In this document: piece after piece, positions 10,573 to 22,073 of the stretch
Numbering within the stretch: the first letter of the stretch is position 1
Layout: every line of letters starts with the position of its first letter
Source of the DNA: Vespula vulgaris
Lineage: Eukaryota; Arthropoda; Insecta; Hymenoptera; Vespidae
DNA: 64,000 nt
Reading direction: 5' to 3'
Assembly: GCF_905475345.1 (NCBI RefSeq)
Contig: NC_066595.1
Location: 6,080,001-6,144,000 of the forward strand
Made by a program: the position numbers and the translations under genes
The notes under the pieces: model-generated
The model's input: the letters and a program-made list of their open reading frames with translations, nothing else
Database searches by the model: none
Told to the model about the DNA's origin: nothing

Positions 10573-11767
10573 CAGCTATCAATAAAAAGATAGAGAGGGA
10601 GAGGAAGGGTGGAACCAGCGGTGGAAGATAGTCCGAGAGGAGGGACCGACGAAGAAGACAGAGACCGAAGTACGGGTGTCGTCCGATAAATGTTTTCGTG
10701 CTACCGTATGTAATAAGCTAGCTATGTGTGTGCCCTCGAGAATAAACCAACCCGTTCCCACTCCCTTACTCGAAATCTCCCATCGTTTTCTTCGTCCTTC
10801 TTCGTGATCATTCGCCGCTCGTCCGGAATTTCTCAATTCGATTTCCGTCCGGTCGCTCATTAATTGCAACCAGTTCCTTAACCGGCGAAACCGAGTCACC
10901 GTACTCTTCTTCCCTCGATCTCTTTCTCTCTCTCTCTCTCTCTTTCTCTTTCTCTCTCTCATTCTCTCATTCTCTGTGCGTTTCTCTGTCTCTTTCAAGT
11001 CGCACCTACTTAATTGGATCGCGTACCACGGCTCGAACGTTTTTCGAAATACCACGCTCAATTCGTACGGTCCTGTTATTCCTCGTATTATTTTTACCTG
11101 GCCCTTTTAATCCTCTTGTTTTACTTTACTTTACTTCACTTTACTTTACTTTACTTTCATTTATTATACTTTTACTTTATTCGTTTGGAAATACGATAAC
11201 CCGTTGGATATCTATACGATCCGAAATAATTTATACCGAATTCACGAATTTTAATATCCGAGGATACGGGAGAAAAGAAAAGAAACAAAAAGAGAGAGAT
11301 TATCTTCCGTAGGATCGTCGTTAGATAAATATCGTTTTCGTCGGGACTATGTAAATAAATCGAAATAGATGGATCGATCAAGGGATAAGTATTCCCTGGC
11401 TCGTTGCCGAATCGAAAATCGATTAAAAGAGATCGAATCTGTTCTAAAACGCGGATTTCGCGAAGTCGGCGAAGACATTCTGGAAAAAGGAATGGTCGAT
11501 GGTATAGGTAAGGTATAAGGTCGGCTTCTTTTTTGACGAAAGGAGTCCGAGAAACTCCCCAGCCGAAATCTGGTTTCCTATGGTGGAAGGAATAAATTCC
11601 ATTGGCGACAAAAGGAGAACGCCCTTATGCCGAAGCTAATAGCGTCCCTACCGGTCTTCGTTCGGGTATACGAAGAGTAGAGAGACGAGAGACGCACGCA
11701 CACCGAAAACTTTATTCCTTTCTCTTCTCCTCACTCCTGTTGCTCGAAGAAGAGGAAATAACGACCA

Positions 11768-11952
11768 AGAGAAAGAAAGAAAAAAAGAAAGAAAGAAAGA
11801 AAGAAAGGAAGGAAGGAAGGAAGAAAGAAAGAAAGAAAGAGCGAGATGGCGACGTCGTTTGCGGAGGAACTACTCCCTCCTCCACATCTCTCCTTCTTAC
11901 TCTCGCGTGGCCTTCAATCTGTCAGAGGGCGAAGCTTACGCAGGTGGTACGA

Positions 11953-11990
<38 letters not shown>
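11768..11990 (+). repeat. AAAG/AAGG repeat and (GTC)n repeat
   Basis: AAAG then AAGG then AAAG units (11768-11842), unique sequence, then (TCG)n at 11956-11990. Together these make most of a spurious 186-codon frame. Confidence 0.9.
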
Positions 11991-11991
<1 letters not shown>

Positions 11992-12587
11992 AAGAGAGAA
12001 AGAAAGAAAGAAAAAAGAGAGAGAGAGTTCTCGAGTAGTATACCTCCGAAGGATGTAAATGAAAAATGTAAATTGGCGTCGACTGAACCGATTCCCGAGT
12101 CCTACGGTTTCAACTTTTCGGTCCCTTGCGTAGAAAGAGAGAGTGAAAAAGAATTAAAGTGAGAGTAAGAGAGAGAAAGAGAGATCCGGAGTACCGGGCG
12201 GAAAAAGATCTAAACGTTTACGCCGACCGCGAACGGAGCTGGACGCGAAGAGTAGAAGCAGAGGAGGAGAGTGAAGGAGGAACGAAGAGGAAAGAAGAAA
12301 AAGGGAAGGGAAGAGAAGGGGTTGAGATGCTGCAGGAGCCTTTCGCTAGACTGAAGAGACAATGCCATTGTTTTTAGACTTCAAAGGGACCTGACCGCTC
12401 GCGAACTGAGCCTTTGCTCTTGCCGTCGCTCCTAAATTCTTCTCCGTCAACCAAGCAAACCCAGTCCCCGTAATCGCGAATTCTTCTTCTCCTCTCTTCC
12501 TTCCGTCTATCCGTCCGTTCGTTCGTTGGTTCGTTGGTTCGTTGATTCGTTGATTCGTTGGTCCATCCATCCGTTCTTCTTTGCTTC

Positions 12588-12628
<41 letters not shown>

Positions 12629-12657
12629 TTCTTTCTACCCTCTGCATTATGTACGAA

Positions 12658-12960
12658 CCCTTAACCCTTGACGAGGAGGTTTTGCAAATAGTCCAGACTT
12701 TTACTTTCGATCGAACGTCGATCGAATGAAGAAAAAAAAATAATACAAATAAAAATAATCAAAAATGAAGAGAAGAAGAAGAAGAAGAAGAAGAAGAGAA
12801 AGAAGAAGGAGAAGAGAAAAAGGAGTAGATCAGTGAAAAGGGGCGGCTCTAGGAGGGACTTCTTCCTTCTATACGTGGATTGTAGAACTTCCAGAAGCCG
12901 GTAGGCAAGCATGATAATTGCCGTGCTTGGTCGGCCCTTCGCTCCAATAAGCTTCGCCAT
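12658..12960 (-). CDS. minus-strand ORF with basic N-terminus and low-complexity Phe tail
   Basis: Starts MAKLIGAKGRPSTAIIMLAY and continues as an amphipathic, Leu/Arg/Lys-rich stretch for about 45 residues before it becomes a Phe/Leu run translated from GAA-repeat DNA. The first half looks more like coding sequence than its surroundings. No donor is seen before the repeat. It starts next to a 50-bp AT microsatellite. Chance opening cannot be excluded. Confidence 0.18.
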
Positions 12961-12980
12961 ATGTTTCAAAGTGAGCTCAA

Positions 12981-13033
<53 letters not shown>

Positions 13034-13970
13034 TATAACTATATACATATATTTGTAAGTGTGTGTTTATATACTTATACAAACCACACACATAAAACAG
13101 TTACGTAGAGAGATCGGCTTGCCTGCTTACCTTTAAGAGGGTAGGGGATAAGGGAGGGTATCGTCAAGGGTGGGGGGAAGAATGGTAAGAAAAGGAGTGG
13201 ACGCGGATCGTTTGGAAGGCGAGAGAGGGTAAAGGTACGCCGCGTAGGAGCTCCTCGCACGTATGTAAATGCGTATTGTCTTACTACGCCGATAAAAAGA
13301 CCTCCGCCGTGCCGGCTGCATTACCGTGGTCAGCAGTATATTAGCCCTTTGATTTATGCCGGATCGCCATATAAGTTCTACAATGTCCCGTCGTGCGGCT
13401 CATACGCGCGTGTAGTATACGTGGTGCCTTCTCTTAGGTAGGTACTACTCCTTAGGCCCAGCTGGGCGAATCCAAGAGATATAAAAAAGAGAGAAAGAGA
13501 GATCGTTTGAGGTGTGCACGAGTGAAAAAGGAAAAGAGAGGAGAAAAAAGAGATAAGAAACGTCCTTCGATCGAGTCGACACTCCGAAAATCATCATTTC
13601 AAATTCCTACGATCTTTACTATCTAAGATCCTTACTATCTATCGTTTTTCTCATCTTCAAATGATCGAAATTGACTTTGGTTTTATAAAACAATCGTAAA
13701 AAACTAAACGGGTTGTTACAGATCGATCGATCGATGGATCGATCGTTCGTTCGTTCGTTCGTTCGTTGTTCTCTTAACACACGGTGGATCGTCTTAATGA
13801 GTGATTAATAGCGACTCTTACGTCGAGTTTAGACGATCGTCAGATCGCTACGAGAGGCATGATACCAAGAAAGATCGTTGCTACCGCTTTCGCGATGATC
13901 ATTAATTTCAAGCGAAATAAGTCGTAGACTTCGCTATCCGCCATTCGTAGTTCCTAATGACGTTTTGTTA
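12961..13970. other. non-coding, one regulatory-looking island
   Basis: AT repeat 12982-13080; 13130-13480 is GC-balanced and unique with CTTTGATTTATG (TCF and Hox-type words) and CCATATAAG; GATC/GTTC repeat 13723-13767; remainder unique. Confidence 0.6.
12982..13031 (+). repeat. (AT)n microsatellite
   Basis: 50 bp pure AT, followed by diverged TATA/TGTG sequence to about 13080. Confidence 0.95.
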
Positions 13971-14342
13971 ATGAAGATGAAAAGCGTCTTCGCCAACATT
14001 GAATCCATCTACTTACTTCGGAATCCTTTGCGAATAATAATCACCTCTTCGATACTTTGTATCTTCTATGCTGGTTCTATACTGGAAAGTTTTCTCTCGA
14101 CGAATGCGTTTGAATATTATCTAACGTCTAAAAACTTTACTACGAAATTTACTATTACTTCGGAAACGTTCTCGTTTCCCATTACCACGAACAGTTTTAC
14201 CTTATCTCTCCTCTTATACGTTCGACACGTTCTTAATTTGAAGAGGATCGTAAACAGATCGTCGAACAATGCCAATGATCGGAACGTTCGAGTAGATTTG
14301 CATGTTCCAAGGAATATCGTTGGGTCCCGATCATGCAATTAA
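13971..14342 (+). CDS. 123-aa ORF, unrecognised, possible membrane segment
   Basis: Longest ATG-started frame here not built from repeats. It starts MKMKSVFANIESIYLLRNPL, has a hydrophobic segment at about residues 23-41 (RIIITSSILCIFYAGSILES), a Thr/Ser/Phe-rich middle and a basic Asn/Arg-rich C-terminus. AATAAA overlaps the stop. A 73-codon frame is open on the opposite strand. Length is near what chance may give in a 64-kb window, and no splice sites are needed or seen. Confidence 0.25.
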   Translation: MKMKSVFANIESIYLLRNPLRIIITSSILCIFYAGSILESFLSTNAFEYYLTSKNFTTKFTITSETFSFPITTNSFTLSLLLYVRHVLNLKRIVNRSSNNANDRNVRVDLHVPRNIVGSRSCN

Positions 14343-14448
14343 TAAATTTGTCTCCTCGAGTTTGCATTATTCATAGGATCTTTATCCTTCGATTTTCCAC
14401 ATAGGAAGAAACTATTCGAGAGTATATCAAAAGTTTCTTAGAGTTTCG

Positions 14449-14496
<48 letters not shown>

Positions 14497-14706
14497 TCTT
14501 TCTCAGACACGCACACGCATACTCATACTCTTTCCCGACGGATTTCGATCGATGGCAGAAAGGTTGCTGAATTATTTGAAGAGTCCGCTAGTTGGGTGAG
14601 TCCGAGCCCGTCCTTTTTCATTCCAGAATCCTCAACAGGATCCGAGGGAAAAAAGGGGACTCGGTATTGCGGTTTGTGCAACGTCCAAAGTTACACCGGC
14701 GGACCG

Positions 14707-14741
<35 letters not shown>

Positions 14742-14757
14742 TGTTGTTGTTGTTGTC
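14707..14757 (+). repeat. (TCG)n(TTG)n compound repeat
   Basis: Eleven TCG units then six TTG units; on the minus strand it would read Asp and Asn runs. Confidence 0.95.
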
Positions 14758-14799
14758 TTTCACGACCGGTAGCCTCCTGGGGACCTCGTTATCGGTACG

Positions 14800-15384
14800 A
14801 TGTTGATATATGGCGTGCATTGCTCCTCCATCCACGCCCTGCACGCTCCCTTTCTCTCTCTCTCTCTCTTTCTTTCTGTCTCTCTCTCTACTGGCTGTTC
14901 TTCTTGCTCATGGTTCGCATCGGTCCTTGTTACACACGCTAACGCCGTAGCTGCTACTCTTCTCTTCGAGTCCGAACGGATATTCAGGCCCATTGTTCGG
15001 ACCGCCCTCTGTGGCGAAGCACCGACACCGACCGCTTTCGTTCCTTCGTTCGTTCATACGATACTGTCTTATTATAAGGCGGCAATATCGAGGTTCCCTT
15101 GTCTCACATTTGTAGACACACGCCATCGTCTTACACTAAAAGCATCCTCCCCTATCCACCCTTTGATTTCACCTAAACAGCAAACCCGAAAGGTTCTAAA
15201 TCTTTCCAACGAAGGAAAGATCTTAAATGATCAATATTGTTCTCAGAACTTTTTTCAATCCTCAAATAATATCGTTTCCACGATCGATTATAATTTTTTA
15301 ACCGCAGCTCCTCCATCTTCTATCCTTTTCAATCTTCGAATAAAATTCTATTACTACTATAGATTTTTAGCTAAATCCTACTGA
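14800..15384 (+). CDS. 194-aa ORF, unrecognised
   Basis: A long ATG-started frame. It starts MLIYGVHCSSIHALHAPF, passes a Ser/Leu run from a CT microsatellite (about residues 18-31), then complex sequence: a Cys/Ser patch (TGCSSCSWFASVLV), Ala/Thr-rich stretches, HPLISPKQQTRKVLNLSNEG around residues 118-142, and a Tyr/Phe-rich C-terminus. AATAAA occurs at 15463-15468. No domain is recognised. Only about 15 residues come from repeat, which makes it less likely than most frames here to be random, but no homology can be claimed. Confidence 0.25.
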   Translation: MLIYGVHCSSIHALHAPFLSLSLFLSVSLSTGCSSCSWFASVLVTHANAVAATLLFESERIFRPIVRTALCGEAPTPTAFVPSFVHTILSYYKAAISRFPCLTFVDTRHRLTLKASSPIHPLISPKQQTRKVLNLSNEGKILNDQYCSQNFFQSSNNIVSTIDYNFLTAAPPSSILFNLRIKFYYYYRFLAKSY

Positions 15385-16515
15385 TAATGTTTACTATCGC
15401 ATTTCTTTTTTTGTTGCTTTTTTTTTCTAAATCATCCTTACCTATGTAAACACCTAAGGGGTAATAAACGACGACGAAGGGATAGAAATGAACGACAATG
15501 AGCTAAGTCTGTTACTGGCTGACAATGATTCGCTCGGCTCGCGATCACGTCACGGACAAAAAGTCGGTGTTGGTTTAACCGGCTCGCGGGTTATGATGAG
15601 AAATGTAATTTAAATTATTCACGCTTTTTGCCCTCCTGCCTGGCCTTTTTTCTGACATAACAATCACGAGGAGGATGAGCGTTAGACGGCGTTCGAGCAA
15701 ACTGTTTCCCTTCCTCCTCTCTCTCCTACCTATCCCTATTCCTCTCTCTCTCTCTCTTTTTTTCTTTTCATTTTATGCTATCTTCCTCGTTCTCGTTGAG
15801 ACTCATCGTTCGCATGGGAACGAAAAAAAAAGGAAAAGGGTAGAAAAAGAGAAAAAAGAGAAAGGGAAAGAGAGAGAGAGAGAGAGAGAGAGAAACTCTG
15901 TGAAAAACAAAACGACGAGTATCACGAAAGAGGCCGACGCCGCTTGCTTCTGGAGAAAGTGAATACGCTGTGGAAGGTCTGTTGGTGGAGGGAGGTAGAC
16001 GGAGGCAGACCGTCCTCTTCGTGAATGAAATTGTAACCTGCCGCGACCACTACGATAATGTCCTCTTACGCAACGGCGCACGATCTTCCTGTCTACGGGT
16101 CTATGACATCGAGAAGAACAGAAAACGACTAACGAAAATTACTCTCCGTTCGAATTATTTACCAACTATCGTATCTGTTGTTATTCTTGTTGTATTCTTT
16201 CTTCTATTTTTTCTTTTTTTTTTTTAGGAGAAAGAATCTTCCATCATCTTTAAGATTTAAGATTTTCATCGGTGTTATCAAAGCGTCGATATACAGTTAC
16301 CAAAATGATATAGAAATAGATACAAATAATCGACGTAATCGAGTCAAATCACTCGTCGAACGGTGGTGATATCTCAGCAGTACGAACTTCCAAAAGAGTC
16401 GAGCCCTTGACGTATAATAATTTTGATTCAGACTTAAAGAACTGACTAAACCTGTTCTCTTGATTGCAAGGAATATATCCAAGGATTTTCTTTTTGCGTT
16501 CGTGTAACTACAGGA

Positions 16516-16552
<37 letters not shown>

Positions 16553-17992
16553 TCTCCACCCTGGAGTAATGGAACTTAATGCAACGTGGAAAAGCTCGTG
16601 AATGAGTTGCGTGACACGTAGGAGGTTTGCAAGGCCTCCATGCGAAGATCCGCGTGACTCCTGTGCGTCTTGGTATAAGGAACCTGGACTTCCTGTCCGC
16701 GCTCACATGTCCGACTCTCCCAACCATTATAGCATCATCTACTACCGGTCGACGTTGTGGGAGAGTAAGCATCGCTCATACGTCACGTTATGCGACCACG
16801 TTCGAACGAAGGTGCCAACTTCGCCTAACTTCTCTCTATTTCAATTTATCTATTTATCTATTTCTTTTCTCAATTTTTCTTCCTCCCTTTTCTTTTCATT
16901 CATAATACTCGATCCTCTTTCATTCAACTTTTACGACGTTGCATCATACAATATTCCTCAATGATTCATTCAAATCGATCAACGATAACAAATTAAATAT
17001 TTCATTATATACTTGTTTATATGAACTTTTCTCGTATATAGGATAGAATTAGATTAATCGTTTAAACATTACTTCGAATTAATATATCTTTCTTGTTTAC
17101 TCGCTATCGTTGAAAAATTAATCGAAAGTCAGATGATAATCACTTCGCAAAGTTATAAATATGTTAATACTTTAAGTCGTCTTATCTTATATTACGAATA
17201 AAACGATGATAATTTTAATCGTTAATGGTTAATCTAATTCGTGATAAAAGTATTAATTTAATCACGTTGTATAATTAACATACGGTACTACTAAAAATTA
17301 CATCATTCATTCCGATTGATAATATAATACTTCGATTATAATTATACGTTTACAAGACCCCTTTCACGGACTTATAAACGTCTTTAATCGCAAAACTCGA
17401 TCGTGTACAAATGCTATTAAAATTTGTACGATTCGCTAAGTAGATAATAAACTCGTCTCGACTTCTTCGAGAGTTAAATCAATAACACGAAGAATTGTAT
17501 CTCTCCAACGATCTCTCTCTCTCTCTCTCTCTCTCTTTACAAACGATCAACGACAACCGATTTAATAAGCGTACTTCTCACGAAACCTTTCGATACGATT
17601 ATTACCTAGAAACAAGCAAATTTCGTTCTCGTTATCTTCTCGTTGGAAAAGAAAAAAAAAGAAGAAAGAAAGAAAAGAAAAAAGAATTAAAAATTGCGTC
17701 GATGCGTATCAATAACCTCGCACTCGATATCAAAGATAACATTCATTGTCTTCCATGTTCCTTTCTCGGCATCGTAAAATCACTCACAAGGGGCAATTCG
17801 TTACGATCGGTGAAACACGACACGAACGCAAAACGGATCTGTCTTTAATCGTACGATGGCCGAACGTCGTTGCTAACAAATTGAACCGCACTGTTCGACG
17901 GACTTTCGTGGAATCGTATCGTGATCGACGATCGATGCATAGGTAGGTATTACGAGTGCCGGTTACGTTTACGATCCACATGCGTCACGATT
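15385..17992. other. non-coding; mixed unique and repeat DNA
   Basis: 15500-15660 unique block with GGTTTAACCGG; pyrimidine and GA repeats 15700-15894; T-rich 16198-16228; CT 16521-16558; 16560-16840 CpG-rich and open in several frames without splice pairs; 16970-17490 AT-rich and featureless; CT 17511-17537. Confidence 0.55.
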
Positions 17993-18382
17993 ATGTCCAA
18001 CGCGGTGACACTTTGCGCTACAAATTTTATTTTACGATATGTTGACTTGCTGTACAAGAGAGAAGTACGAGCTCCGTGTACTTACATACATACCTACATA
18101 CATACGTTCTTACGAGACCGATTCGAGATAGATTTATTACGTCCACGCGTTCTACTCGCTTATACCACCTACCACGTTGCTTTCCCATACTACATACCTA
18201 CACCTAACTATTCTTCCATTCTGTTTCTTCCACGGAAGAGAAAAATTTTCCTTCCAGAATTACGGACGTTATGTTACGGGACGTTGCGATTTCGTAGAAT
18301 ATATATATATATATATTTATATTTATATGTGTATGTATATATATATATAGAATTATGTAGGAATATATCGTGCATGTTTTGA
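17993..18382 (+). CDS. 129-aa ORF, unrecognised
   Basis: Starts MSNAVTLCATNFILRYVDLL and contains an HTYIHTFLRDRFEIDLLRPR segment, a Tyr/Pro-rich middle and a Tyr/Ile tail that is simply translated AT repeat (18299-18351). The part before the repeat, about 100 codons, is open without repeats. No splice or promoter evidence. Confidence 0.15.
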   Translation: MSNAVTLCATNFILRYVDLLYKREVRAPCTYIHTYIHTFLRDRFEIDLLRPRVLLAYTTYHVAFPYYIPTPNYSSILFLPRKRKIFLPELRTLCYGTLRFRRIYIYIYLYLYVYVYIYIELCRNISCMF

Positions 18383-18748
18383 GACTTTAGAAAACGCCTA
18401 CTTATACGAGTCAACGAAAGCAATCTATCAAATGTGCAAGCTCGTAACGCACGCTCGAAATAATAAAAATAAAAGGAAACTAAAGAATGAGGAGCATTTA
18501 TCGAAGGGTAATTAAATTAATTTCAAGCGCGAGTAAAAACGCGTCCACGAACCGATATCTATCTATCCCGCCGTCTTATTTCCATGTCATTGAAATTCGC
18601 ACGACGATCTCGCGCGATAGAAACGAACGTGCACGCACGCGAGCCACACTACGGTCACTCCATCTCTAGCCTTGTCTCTCCTTTTCCTGTCCTTTTTAAA
18701 TCGAATCGAAGAGAACCAGCGGGACGTAACTTAACGAAGGGACTGTAG

Positions 18749-18787
<39 letters not shown>

Positions 18788-19217
18788 ACGAAAGAGAGAG
18801 AAAAGATATGTCATTAATAAGACAACGAGGCACCGATAGGTATAAGAGATCTATAGAGAGTGGGGGTAAGGCCCACGCGTACCAGGACCGTCTTTAGCAA
18901 CGTTCAGATCTCTCTTTTTTCTTTTTCTTTCTTCCTTTTTCTTCTTCTTCTTCTTCTTCTTCTTCTTCTTCGCTCGACCGTACGACACGACACGGTTAAA
19001 TGCGTGCAACACGTCCGCACGATCGATCGTTACTTTCAATCAAGCCGACCTTTCTCCCTCTCTTCCCCTCTCCCCTTCCTTTTCATCCTCCTCCTCTTCC
19101 TCTTACCCGATAAACGCTCACGTACTACGTACGACGAGAACGCTCGCGCAGGAGATTCGACCTGAATGCGTGATATCGATTTTATTTATCGATCTGACCC
19201 GGTCCGCCCGCCTTCGC

Positions 19218-19225
19218 TGACGTCA
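19218..19225. promoter_or_regulatory. perfect CRE palindrome TGACGTCA
   Basis: Exact CREB/ATF consensus in a non-repetitive 300-bp island that also contains ATCGAT pairs around 19164-19192. Confidence 0.4.
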
Positions 19226-19310
19226 TCATCCTAGACACGCAGTGCCCACGCGCGAATCGATCGATTATTCCCTTTAGAACAGTGTCCGTACGTACGAGTT
19301 TGTCCGTTGT

Positions 19311-19368
19311 CGTTAATTGCCACCAAGAGACAGACTCGAACGATCGGTAGCTCCCGTTAATTGCTACC
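19311..19368 (+). promoter_or_regulatory. duplicated CGTTAATTGCYACC motif
   Basis: CGTTAATTGCCACC (19311-19324) and CGTTAATTGCTACC (19355-19368), 44 bp apart, in the same orientation. Each has a TAATTG homeodomain core with 13 of 14 bases conserved. Confidence 0.45.
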
Positions 19369-19895
19369 GTTTGCGATAGAATACACACAGCCGTATCGTT
19401 TCGTTTCTTCGATCTACAACAAGACGACGGGACGTTTCGTTTCATATTATCTCTAAAGTCGAGAGGCGATTTTCAACGATAGAAAACTCGAATCTCGTCT
19501 AGATCGTCGATTATACGGACTCGAGATTTTTCAATCGTATTCTTATCTTCCTTTTCTTTTTCTCTTCTTCTATCTCTTTTTATCGGTATTGGAAAAGTAT
19601 GGTTACTTTCAGCTAAGAGAATAAAAACGAGATCAAACCGATAAAAATATTTTATTTATCTGATAACGTCTGATAACGACGTTATATTATTTACATTATC
19701 AGATACGTAAACGGCGGCTTTAGTCAAGCAAGTGGAGTGTACGTACTTGTTCGTGATCTCGTTTCAACATTCCGCATGACCAACGAAGGATGCAACGATT
19801 ACTTGCGAATTCCGCGATAGAGAGAATTTGAAATACCTACTACTCGCCACCGTCATCGTCGTCGTCGTCGTTGCCGCCATCGCGCGCCATCATCG

Positions 19896-20403
19896 TTACG
19901 AGCTACGAAAGAAAATCCAAAGATGTGCTTCTTGCAATGATCCAAAGATCGTACCAACGAATAAAAATCTCATAACGTCTATCCACTTACTTCCTTCTTC
20001 TCTACGTTCTTCTTCAAAGGACGAGCAATAAATATCGTTGAACCTATCGATCGTTCCTGTCTTTTCCGTTCGACAGACACACACGACGTTTCCTATGATA
20101 CCTGAATCAGCAAGTCGGTGTGAGCGATTTAAAGAGAAAAAGAGGAAGAGAGAGAGATAGAGAAGGAGAGAAGAAAAAGAAGGATAAAAAACACGAGTAG
20201 CTAAGAAACGTCCGTACGAGATCGAGCAACCTAATAGGAATTTATTGAATCGATACAACTTTGTTCTCTCGCGATATGCGAGAGATCGCGTAAGAAACGG
20301 TCTGGTACAAACGAGCCGCTTGCAACTGACGTGTGTCGTCATAGGTAACAGAAAGAAGGAGAGAGATCGGAAGAGTGATAGAGAAAGATAGATAGATAGA
20401 GAT

Positions 20404-20439
<36 letters not shown>

Positions 20440-20633
20440 GATCGAGAAATAGAAGTCAAGACATAGAAATTTTCTTTCTTTCTTTCTCTCTCTTTCCCTC
20501 TTTCTCTTTCTAGAGAACACCTAGGATCGTTTGGTCTCTTCCTTTGGTATTTCTTCGTAAAGAGAAACGAAAGGGAGAAAGAGAGGCTGGGAGTTCCGTC
20601 AACGGCTCGTGCGTTATGCGTTGTGCGTTCCAT
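19896..20633 (-). CDS. longest open frame, 245 aa, minus strand, partly low complexity
   Basis: ATG with G at +4 begins MERTTHNARAVDGTPSLSFS. Residues about 50-95 are Ser/Leu-rich translation of a GA microsatellite. The remaining ~147 codons are complex: Cys/Arg-rich (MTTHVSCKRLVCTRPFLTRS), a hydrophobic segment near residue 155-170, a Cys cluster (NVVCVCRTEK) and an acidic/basic stretch before WIDVMRFLFVGTIFG near the C-terminus. The length is striking, but stop-free repeat inflates it. It lies inside the proposed giant intron, on the same strand. Confidence 0.22.
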
Positions 20634-21058
20634 AGAAGGCGTCTAGTTTCTGTCGATCGTCGAAGTAACGAAGCGCGTTAATGCCGTGAGCGGCTTCTCA
20701 TTGTGGGAGCGGTCTCTGAGAGTTACGGTCAGCCTGCAATATCTTTTTACACGAACGCAGGGGCTTGTTAACGATAGAAATCCGATCGGGTACAATACCA
20801 TTATTTAAGCTTTTCTCTCTCCCTCTTTCGTTCAACGTGTACGCAAGTAAGTACGTACACATGCGACTAGACTGATAGATAGACATATATATATCTATAT
20901 ATATTTATATATATATATATACATATATATGTATATACACAACTGTATATATACTACTAGTATATACAGACATCTTGCCATTAGTGGCGAGAGAGGAGAC
21001 CCAGTTCGCTCGAACAAGCCTAATGATTTCGTTCCACAACGCGCGCTCGACGGTGCTT

Positions 21059-21103
<45 letters not shown>

Positions 21104-21604
21104 GGCTGCGAACCTGTCAGACTCGTACCTCGAGATTTCCTTCGCTAGCTACGATCGACGTCGGTCTAACGTTCCGTGCTTGGCACCGATAATTAGCACC
21201 ACCGGACGAGAACGCTTCCCTCCGATAAAGTATAATACGCGTTAGATGGAATTTTTCGTCTTAGCCTTAGAATACTCGCTTATCCTTCGACGAACAATCA
21301 CATTTTCTCGTAACGATGAATTAAAGATTAAATTTGTTACGTCGACGTTACGTTAAAACGTTAACCTCGAAAAATCGATTAAAGTATCCTCGTAGTTCTT
21401 AGACTGGAAATCATCGGACTGGATAATTAGCTATGATATTCTTTCTCTTTCTCTCTCTCTCTCTCTCTCTTTTCTCTTTCTCTTTTCGAACGATCCTACG
21501 AGTTTATCGCGTAGCTATGAAAGTCGACCCGCGGGGCCGGAAACGAGCGCTTACGAGCCGGATAAGACCTCGCTTCGTCCTGACCTTTAATTAGTTACCG
21601 CGAG

Positions 21605-21715
21605 GTTGTTGCTGCTGCTGCTGTTGCTGTTGCTGTTGCTGTTACTGCTGCTGTTGCTTTTGCTGTTGCTGTTACTGCTGCTGTTGCTGCTGCCGTTGCC
21701 GTTGTTGCTCCTGCC
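21605..21715 (-). repeat. CTG/TTG trinucleotide tract
   Basis: On the minus strand this is CAG/CAA, but the glutamine frame is broken by TAA. With a TTTATTTAG acceptor just upstream another frame gives an Ala/Thr-rich peptide of about 50 residues ending at TAA; a third gives Ser/Asn. Treated as a repeat, not an exon. Confidence 0.6.
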
Positions 21716-22026
21716 GTCGGCAGAATTAACGGCTTCCTGGGCTGCTAAATAAATAAAAGAAAGTATTGCTAGGTTGGAGCCAGCAATGTTTTTCTTAGCC
21801 GGAGGTACTATGTAAGTACGTACGAAGGGATCGAGAGCGAATGATAGAGTAAAAATGAGAAAGAGAGCCGTAGAGAACTGTAGAGAGAGAAAGAGAGAGA
21901 AAGAAATGCGTAATCGGGATTCGAGCTTCTGATTATACGAGTTCGCGCCACGCTCGGTGGCTCAAGAAGATCGTAAGAGACTCGCGAGGAAATTCAAACT
22001 CGTCCACCTTTCCTTGATCCCCCTCT

Positions 22027-22073
22027 CTTCTTCTTCTTCTTCTTCTTCTTCTTCTTCTTCTTCTTCTTCTTCT
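22027..22073 (+). repeat. (TTC)n microsatellite
   Basis: Pure TTC for 47 bp. Confidence 0.95.

Larger units (their letters stand above)
9193..12657. other. non-coding with islands and repeats
   Basis: CT 9352-9440; AT-leaning unique 9540-10220; CT/CA 10231-10280; GA 10351-10385; regulatory-looking 10440-10580; CT 10918-10985; TTTAC repeat 11117-11160; AAAG/GTC 11768-11990; GTTC/TTTC 12508-12640. The 10579-11061 minus frame has an Arg/Glu run in its middle and no splice support. Confidence 0.6.
18383..19895. other. non-coding; CRE and homeodomain island
   Basis: AAAG 18749-18800, TTC 18910-18971, then the 19140-19440 island with CRE and duplicated TAATTG motifs, followed by AT-leaning unique DNA with TCTGATAACG repeated at 19658-19678. 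Confidence 0.6.

Noticed and set aside
11602..12162. 186-codon plus frame
   Set aside because: More than half is AAAG and GTC repeat; no splice signals and a second frame is open.
16446..16964. Several overlapping frames on both strands
   Set aside because: CpG-rich DNA open by chance; no acceptor-donor pair encloses any of them.
21605..21715. Possible polyglutamine exon on the minus strand
   Set aside because: The CAG/CAA frame is interrupted by TAA; other frames give only Ala/Thr or Ser/Asn low complexity.
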